Below are positions 6,529-11,422 of a stretch of 13,674 nt of DNA, in pieces. Origin of the DNA: DAOUBP01 sp034432655 (lineage in GTDB: Bacteria > Chloroflexota > Anaerolineae > CG2-30-64-16). Within the stretch, counting starts at the first letter, position 1. Every line of letters begins with the position of its first letter. A model generated the notes under the pieces. That model was not told the origin of the DNA and ran no database searches. It was given only the letters and a program-made list of their open reading frames with translations. The translations under genes and the position numbers were made by a program. The stretch is from the NCBI GenBank assembly GCA_034432655.1, contig DAOUBP010000034.1:1-13674 (forward strand). Direction: 5' to 3'.

Positions 6529-7742
6529 CGATGGAACAAAAGCCCGGTTATCCCAACGGTCGTTACGCACAGATCATTGGCTGGGGCATGCATGTCCCTG
6601 AGAAGGTCCTGACCAACGACGACTTGGCCCGCGTTGTGGACACTACCGACGAGTGGATCGTCTCGCGCACCGGCATCAAGGCCCGGCATGTCGTCGCCAG
6701 CGAGCGGGAAAGCACTGCCACCATGGCGATCCGTGCCGCGCGCGAAGCCTTGATGATCGCCGACCTGAAGCCGTCTCAGCTCGATCTGATCATCGTAGCC
6801 ACGGCCACACCGGAATACATGTTCCCATCTACGGCCAGCCTGGTACAAGACGCCCTGGGTGCGTCTGCCGCTGGCGCGTTCGACCTCAGTGCCGGTTGTT
6901 CGGGGTTCATTTACGGGTTGAGCATCGCGGCCAGCGCAGTGCGAAGCGGCGCTGCTGATCACGTGCTGGTGATCGGCGCAGAGACGCTGTCGCGCATCAC
7001 CGACTGGACCGATCGCAACACCTGCGTGTTGTTCGGCGACGGCGCGGGCGCGGTCGTGGTGAGTGTATGCGGCGAGCGCTGCGGCGTGCTGGCCACCGAG
7101 CTGGGCAGCGATGGCTCGGGGGGACAACTGCTGATCATGCCGGCCGGCGGCAGCCGCGCGCCGGCCTCTCACGAAACGGTCAGCACCGGCGGACACTTTA
7201 TCAAGATGAACGGCCGGGAGGTGTTCCGGTTTGCCACCACGGTGCTGCCCAAAGCCACGGAGGCTGTGCTGCAGAAGGCCGGCTGGCAGCTGGCGGACCT
7301 GGCGTTGATCATCCCTCATCAGGCAAACACGCGCATCATTGAATCCGCAGCGAAGCGGCTCAACCTGCCCATGGAGCGTTTCTTCATCAACCTGGAACGC
7401 TATGGCAACACCTCGGCTGCCTCCATCCCCATTGCCCTGGCCGAAGCTGTCGGTGCGGGCAAGGTGAAGCCGGGTGATAAGCTGGTGTTGGTGGCTTTCG
7501 GTGCCGGGTTGACCTGGGCCGCGGCGGCCGTAGAGTGGGGCGTGCCGGCGCCTGCCAGGCCGCAACCCCTGCCTAAACGGCTGCTGGTTGGTATCTGGTA
7601 TGTCCTGGCGGGCATCCGTTCACGGTCGTTGCGGGTTGCACGACGGGTGTATAACTGGGTCCTGGGCCCTGTGGGCAAGGATGACTGGCGCGGCCAACTG
7701 CGGAAACGCGTTGACGCACTGCGCCGGCGTCTGAAACGCTGA
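6525..7742 (+). CDS. fabH: 3-oxoacyl-ACP synthase III with a basic C-terminal tail
   Basis: Starter condensing enzyme of fatty-acid synthesis: it joins an acyl-CoA primer to malonyl-ACP. The catalytic triad is complete: Cys125 (LSAGCSGF), His265 (IIPHQANTRII) and Asn295 (RYGNTSAASIP), and the dimer/CoA motifs DTTDEWIVSRTGI (39-51) and GDGAGAVV are present. The catalytic fold ends near residue 340 (WAAAAVEWG), where ordinary FabH proteins stop. Here about 65 more residues follow: a Pro-rich hinge, a mixed hydrophobic/basic helix-like stretch (KRLLVGIWYVLAGI) and a strongly basic end with many Arg and Lys. ATG 6525 overlaps the fabF stop; ATG 6531 is an alternative two codons later. A FabH-like 3-oxoacyl-ACP synthase for a secondary or unusual lipid is possible. 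Confidence 0.88.
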   Translation: MTMEQKPGYPNGRYAQIIGWGMHVPEKVLTNDDLARVVDTTDEWIVSRTGIKARHVVASERESTATMAIRAAREALMIADLKPSQLDLIIVATATPEYMFPSTASLVQDALGASAAGAFDLSAGCSGFIYGLSIAASAVRSGAADHVLVIGAETLSRITDWTDRNTCVLFGDGAGAVVVSVCGERCGVLATELGSDGSGGQLLIMPAGGSRAPASHETVSTGGHFIKMNGREVFRFATTVLPKATEAVLQKAGWQLADLALIIPHQANTRIIESAAKRLNLPMERFFINLERYGNTSAASIPIALAEAVGAGKVKPGDKLVLVAFGAGLTWAAAAVEWGVPAPARPQPLPKRLLVGIWYVLAGIRSRSLRVARRVYNWVLGPVGKDDWRGQLRKRVDALRRRLKR

Positions 7743-7758
7743 TCAAAGAACCATCGCA

Positions 7759-7799
7759 TGAGGGTGTTTTGGACTGCTGAGCGGCCCGAAACACCCTCA
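7759..7799 (+). terminator. Hairpin after the fabF-fabH operon
   Basis: TGAGGGTGTTT (7759-7769) pairs perfectly with AAACACCCTCA (7789-7799) around a 19-nt loop that may form a few more pairs. It begins 17 nt after the fabH stop. There is no clear U-run after it, so it is a likely but not classical terminator. Confidence 0.55.
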
Positions 7800-7845
7800 C
7801 AGCTCTCCTAACCTGACCTCGCGCATAGTAAGGCAGCTCATTCTG

Positions 7846-7854
7846 TGATATAAG
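7846..7854 (+). promoter_or_regulatory. Extended -10 promoter before the DUF362 gene
   Basis: TGATATAAG is an extended -10 element (TG, one base, then TATAAG at 7849-7854) without a good -35 box, which extended -10 promoters can lack. The predicted start near 7861 leaves a leader of about 132 nt before the ATG at 7993. I see no known riboswitch in that leader. Confidence 0.4.
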
Positions 7855-7992
7855 AAGACTGCTGCCAGCTATGTTTCTCCGCACGGCCTTCACGTTGCAT
7901 CGCGCTTGATTGCGGAAATCCGGTGCCGAGAACCCGACACACAAGATGTTTTTGCCGACGTATATTCCCTGTTGTGGGCCAGGAGTTTTCCG

Positions 7993-9045
7993 ATGACACC
8001 ATCTTGTAGCCGTCGCAATTTCCTGAAGGGTTTACTGGCCCTTTCGACCTCGGCGATGGTAGCCAGCGCATGCGGCCAGAGGGGGCCAGATGTTCCCCCG
8101 GCGCTGCCGACCGAGCCCCCGACCCGGCCCAATCTCCCCTCGCCGTTACCCGCCCCAACACATGTGGCTCCGACAGCAAACGCGTCATCCTTGGTGACGC
8201 CGATGCCCTCGCCGGCAAACGTCGCTTCGCTGCCCGACCTGGCGGTGGCCCGCGGGCCGGGCGCCGATCCGGCCGAACTGGTGCGACGGGCCATGCGGGC
8301 CGTGGGCGGGATGGAGCGTTTCGTACGGCGCGGCGCCGATGTCATCGTTAAGCCCAATATCGGCAGTTCCTATCACGGGCCGGAGTACGCGGCGACAACC
8401 AACCCTGAGGTTGTAGGGACACTGGTCGCCATGTGTCTGGCCGCCGGGGCCAAACGGGTGCGGGTCATGGATTATCCGTTCGGAGGCTCACCCCAGGCGT
8501 GCTACACCAACAGCGGTATTGCAGCCGCCGTGACTGCGGCCGGCGGCCAGATGGAGGTGATGAGCCGGTTGCGCTTTCGTGAGGTCGCCTTCCCAGCGGC
8601 TCGCAGTTTCAAAAAGTGGAAGGTGTACGGCGACATCCTGGACGCCGACCTGGTCATCAACGTCCCCATCGCCAAACATCACGGCGGTGCACGCCTGACG
8701 CTGGGCTTGAAGAATCTGATGGGGGTGATCGAGGACCGGGGCGGTTTCCACAGCCGCGGCCTGCACCAGTGTATCGCCGATCTCAACACCGTAGTGAAGC
8801 CTCAGCTCACCGTGATAGATGCGGTGCGCATTCTGGTGGATAACGGTCCCACCGGTGGCAGCCTGGACGACGTCAGGCGGATGGACACCGTGATCGTCGG
8901 CACCGACGTGGTCGCGGCCGATGCCTATGCGGCGACGCTGTTCGGGCTGAAGGGGACGGACATTGGCCACATCCGCCTGGCGGGCGAGATGGGCCTGGGA
9001 CGGACCGATCTGGATGGGTTGCGGATTGAAGAAATCACGGTCTGA
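7993..9045 (+). CDS. Tat-exported DUF362-domain lipoprotein
   Basis: Function unknown; the DUF362 family (COG2006) is widespread and often sits beside iron-sulfur proteins. The 350-residue product starts with a twin-arginine signal (SRRNFLKG, Arg7-Arg8), a hydrophobic stretch and an ASAC lipobox-like site with Cys27, so it is probably exported folded and lipid-anchored. A Pro-rich spacer (about 32-80) precedes the DUF362 domain (about 82-350). Its conserved features include VIVKPNIGSS (117-126), NPEVV, the strand VRVMDYP, DLVINVPIAKHH (209-220) and LTLGLKNLMGVIEDR (225-239), then a late VVAADAYAA. No Cys cluster is present in this copy. The ATG at 7993 has AGGAG (7981-7985) at good spacing; a TTG 87 nt upstream is in frame but would bury the signal. 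The next gene starts 4 nt after the stop. Confidence 0.82.
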   Translation: MTPSCSRRNFLKGLLALSTSAMVASACGQRGPDVPPALPTEPPTRPNLPSPLPAPTHVAPTANASSLVTPMPSPANVASLPDLAVARGPGADPAELVRRAMRAVGGMERFVRRGADVIVKPNIGSSYHGPEYAATTNPEVVGTLVAMCLAAGAKRVRVMDYPFGGSPQACYTNSGIAAAVTAAGGQMEVMSRLRFREVAFPAARSFKKWKVYGDILDADLVINVPIAKHHGGARLTLGLKNLMGVIEDRGGFHSRGLHQCIADLNTVVKPQLTVIDAVRILVDNGPTGGSLDDVRRMDTVIVGTDVVAADAYAATLFGLKGTDIGHIRLAGEMGLGRTDLDGLRIEEITV

Positions 9046-9049
9046 GACC

Positions 9050-10579
9050 ATGTCTACCATCACCTTGCGTCGGGCGCGGCCCTTTGTTCAGCTGACAGCG
9101 TTCCTGCTGTTCGTGGCGCTGGCGTTGGGGATCGGCCGCAGGGGTTTCCTCCCGGCCGATCTGTTTTTCCGGCTTGATCCGCTGGTCGGCCTGGCCCACG
9201 CGCTGGCTGCACGCCAGATCGTTCCCGGCCTGTTGCTGGGCGCTCTTCTGGCGCTGAGCGCTGCGTTGTTCCTGGGGCGCGCCTGGTGTGGCTGGCTGTG
9301 TCCGTTGGGCACGGTGCTGGACTGGACACCGGCGCGCAAGGTACATCCAAAAGAGCAGGCTCTGGCGCCACGCTGGCGTCAGGTCAAATACTTCTTGCTG
9401 ATTCTGATCTTGCTCTCGGCCGCATTTGGCAGCCTTAGCTTCCTGTTTCTTGACCCGATCACCTTGCTCTACCGTGCGCTGGCGACCGCGCTTTGGCCGG
9501 CCGCGCACGCGCTCTTGTGGCGGGTTGAGCTGCTGCTGTACAACCTGCCGTTCCTGCGGGGTGCAATTGATGTGGTGGAAGGGACGCGCGGGGTGTGGCT
9601 GCCACTGGCGCAACCGGTGTATCCGGCCGGGATGCTGGTTGCATTGCTGTTTGGCGGGGTACTGGCCCTGAACGCGATCCGGCCGCGCTTTTGGTGCCGT
9701 TATTTGTGCCCGTTAGGAGCGTTGTTGGGGTTGGTCAGTAAGGTGGCCTGGTTGCGGCGGGTCGTGGGTGAGACGTGCGTGGATTGCGCACGCTGTGCGC
9801 GGGCCTGTCCCACCGGGACGATTGACCCGGCCCGCGGCTATGCCAGCGACCCGGCCGAGTGCACGATGTGTCTGGATTGCGTGCCTGTATGTGCGCGAGT
9901 GGGCCAAACGTTTCGGGGGCACTGGCGGCGTGGCGCCTGGCAGCCAGGGCCCCGGCAGCCCTACGATCCCTCGCGGCGGCAGTTCCTCGCCGCGGCCGGC
10001 GCGGCTGTGGCGGCCCTGGGCCTGTTCGCCGTTGAGCCGGCTGCCCGGCGCGCCCACCCGCGGTTGATCCGACCGCCCGGCGCTCAAGATCCCGCCTTCA
10101 CAGCCAGCTGTATCCGTTGCGGGTTATGTGTGAAGGCGTGTCCCACCGGGGGGCTGCAGCCCAGCCTGGGGGAAGCCGGCCTGGCCGGGCTATGGACGCC
10201 GGTGTTGGCCCCCCGTTTGGGCCATTGCGACTACAACTGCAACCTGTGCGGCCAGGTGTGTCCTACGGCGGCCATCCCGCGGTTGCCTCTGGCCGAAAAG
10301 CGGCTGGCCGTGATGGGTCATGCTTACATTGACCGGGATCGTTGCATCCCGTGGGCTGACAACCGGGTCTGCCTGGTGTGCGAAGAGATGTGCCCCTTGC
10401 CTCAAAAAGCGATCCAGCTGGAGGATGCCCCGGTCACCGCAGCGGACGGCACTCTGACCGTTGTTCCCCGTCCTGTTGTGCTTCGCGAGCGTTGTATCGG
10501 TTGCGGCATTTGCGAGAACCGCTGCCCGCTGGCCGGCGAGGCCGCGATCCGGGTGTATGCCGCAACGGAAGGGGCGTGA
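9050..10579 (+). CDS. NapH-NapG-like fusion: membrane polyferredoxin with six predicted [4Fe-4S] clusters
   Basis: Predicted membrane electron-transfer protein, 509 residues. The N-terminal half resembles NapH/MauN/RdxA-type quinol dehydrogenases: hydrophobic segments at about 11-29, 57-77, 113-135 and 192-210, the two CxxxCP motifs (Cys80/84, Cys216/220), and two ferredoxin clusters (Cys243/246/249/253; Cys271/274/277/281). A second twin-arginine motif, SRRQFL (308-313), followed by a hydrophobic run to about 330, then introduces a NapG-like half with four more clusters: Cys354/357/360/364, Cys393/397/400/404, Cys432/441/444/448 and Cys492/495/498/502. In nitrate respiration NapH and NapG are separate proteins; here they appear joined. 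The ATG at 9050 follows the DUF362 stop by 4 nt with no strong Shine-Dalgarno, suggesting coupled translation. No napA, napB or other terminal reductase is in the window, so a role in nitrate reduction is not supported. The fusion reading is visible in the sequence; the electron path is inferred. Confidence 0.85.
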   Translation: MSTITLRRARPFVQLTAFLLFVALALGIGRRGFLPADLFFRLDPLVGLAHALAARQIVPGLLLGALLALSAALFLGRAWCGWLCPLGTVLDWTPARKVHPKEQALAPRWRQVKYFLLILILLSAAFGSLSFLFLDPITLLYRALATALWPAAHALLWRVELLLYNLPFLRGAIDVVEGTRGVWLPLAQPVYPAGMLVALLFGGVLALNAIRPRFWCRYLCPLGALLGLVSKVAWLRRVVGETCVDCARCARACPTGTIDPARGYASDPAECTMCLDCVPVCARVGQTFRGHWRRGAWQPGPRQPYDPSRRQFLAAAGAAVAALGLFAVEPAARRAHPRLIRPPGAQDPAFTASCIRCGLCVKACPTGGLQPSLGEAGLAGLWTPVLAPRLGHCDYNCNLCGQVCPTAAIPRLPLAEKRLAVMGHAYIDRDRCIPWADNRVCLVCEEMCPLPQKAIQLEDAPVTAADGTLTVVPRPVVLRERCIGCGICENRCPLAGEAAIRVYAATEGA

Positions 10580-10620
10580 GGCGAAGTGAGTCGCTGCGAG
10601 AGGGATAGCCGCGCAACGTC

Positions 10621-10806
10621 CTACGCTGTCATCATCACGCCTGCTTGACTGGCGATCTTGAGGGCCAGTTCCCTGAAATCGTGATAGCACATCGGTACAG
10701 CAGCGGCATGCGCGCCGATGGCGCCGTCGGCCGGCTTCAGGAAGGACATCGGTTTGTGCGTTTCCATGACCATCGAGTGTGAACCCCGCTGATCTCGCCG
10801 GTGCAT
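10621..10806 (-). CDS. Small hypothetical protein behind the HIT gene
   Basis: Not recognised. The frame opens with an ATG at 10806, one base after the HIT stop, and encodes 61 residues ending YHDFRELALKIASQAGVMMTA. In-frame ATGs at 10773 and 10767 are alternative starts; none has a strong Shine-Dalgarno sequence, so translation could be coupled to the HIT gene. GC-rich third positions and a helix-like end argue for real coding, but the short length and lack of a known domain keep this tentative. There is no signal peptide, membrane segment or Cys cluster. Confidence 0.4.
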   Translation of the reverse strand: MHRRDQRGSHSMVMETHKPMSFLKPADGAIGAHAAAVPMCYHDFRELALKIASQAGVMMTA

Positions 10807-10807
10807 G

Positions 10808-11236
10808 TCACTGTTTCCCCATATACTTTCTGATTTCACCCGCCAGGCGGTCCAACTCCCCGCGCGGGGGCAGGTTGGGCCGCCAGCCGAGGTGAAACCG
10901 GTCCCGGTCGCCCAGGTAACGGGCAACCACGTGCACGTGGAAGTGAAAGACTTCCTGCTGGCCGGCGCGCTCGTTGGCCTGGATCAGGTCCAGGCCGTCG
11001 GGCCGTAGCGCAGCCTTCACCGCTTTTGCCACTTCAACGGTCAGCCCGAACACGGCTGCTGTCGTTGCTGCATCCAACCCATAGATGTTCTCGATGTGGG
11101 ATTTAGGGATGACCAGGACATGCCCGGGCGTGGGCTGGTTGATATCCATGAAGGCCAGCGCGTCAGCTGTTTCGGCTACAATGCTGGCCGGGGCCTGTTT
11201 CGCGACGATCCGGCAGAAAATGCAGTCATCTGACAT
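10808..11236 (-). CDS. HIT-family nucleotide hydrolase/transferase
   Basis: Cytoplasmic enzyme of the histidine-triad superfamily, acting on nucleoside phosphoramidates, dinucleoside polyphosphates or similar AMP-linked substrates through an AMP-histidine intermediate. The 142-residue protein has the diagnostic HxHxHxx motif HFHVHVV (His98, His100, His102; His100 is the expected nucleophile), the early zinc-site pair CIFC (Cys5, Cys8) and the PTPGHVLVIPKSH strand (36-47). Asn88 in IQAN also matches the family. The length and the C-terminal GWRP segment fit the Hint/Fhit-like branch. The ATG at 11236 is preferred to the 11290 ATG because GAGAGGT (11243-11249) lies 6 nt upstream and the longer version adds only weakly protein-like residues. 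The small ORF at 10621-10806 follows by one base. Confidence 0.9.
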   Translation of the reverse strand: MSDDCIFCRIVAKQAPASIVAETADALAFMDINQPTPGHVLVIPKSHIENIYGLDAATTAAVFGLTVEVAKAVKAALRPDGLDLIQANERAGQQEVFHFHVHVVARYLGDRDRFHLGWRPNLPPRGELDRLAGEIRKYMGKQ

Positions 11237-11280
11237 GGGTTGACCTCTCACTGCTTGATGCTCAGATTCGTGTGCGGCAT

Positions 11281-11309
11281 AGTGTAGCATCCCCCCGGGC
11301 AGAGGGCAA
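11281..11309 (-). promoter_or_regulatory. Promoter of the HIT gene
   Basis: On the minus strand, TTGCCC (11304-11309) and TACACT (11281-11286) have a 17-nt spacer. The predicted start near 11274 gives a leader of about 38 nt with the GAGAGGT ribosome binding site. The -10 box overlaps the upstream ATG at 11290, again favouring the later start. Confidence 0.5.
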
Positions 11310-11362
11310 TTCTGTTCGTGTCATTTGTTGCGATCGAACGTCATCATTTAAGTAAAAAGAAA

Positions 11363-11401
11363 GCGCGCGCGCGTATCGGGCGGCGCGCAGTAAGGCCGCC
11401 C
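11363..11401 (+). promoter_or_regulatory. Alternating GC tract and hairpin in the leader of the Asp-box gene
   Basis: Positions 11363-11376 alternate purine and pyrimidine (mostly GC repeats). Directly after it GGGCGGC (11378-11384) pairs with GCCGCCC (11395-11401) around a 10-nt loop, followed by TTT and then the ribosome binding site. It could stabilise the message or limit ribosome access. A weak promoter candidate upstream is TTGTTG (11325-11330) with TTAAGT (11348-11353) at 17 nt. Confidence 0.35.
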
Positions 11402-11422
11402 TTTGGCAGGAGGAGGATGGCG

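Noticed and set aside
5536..6570. Long minus-strand open frame of 344 codons opposite fabF
   Set aside because: It mirrors the strongly GC-biased codon pattern of the well-supported fabF gene and shows no domain of its own.
6426..7565. Long minus-strand open frame of 379 codons opposite fabH
   Set aside because: Antisense shadow of a clear FabH frame with intact catalytic residues; no ribosome binding site or recognisable domain.
7906..7992. Extension of the DUF362 protein from the TTG at 7906
   Set aside because: It would bury the Tat signal 29 residues inside the protein; the ATG at 7993 has a proper ribosome binding site.
9050..10579. Part of a nitrate reductase (nap) operon
   Set aside because: The NapH/NapG resemblance is clear, but no napA, napB, napC or napD gene is next to it; the partner is a DUF362 gene.
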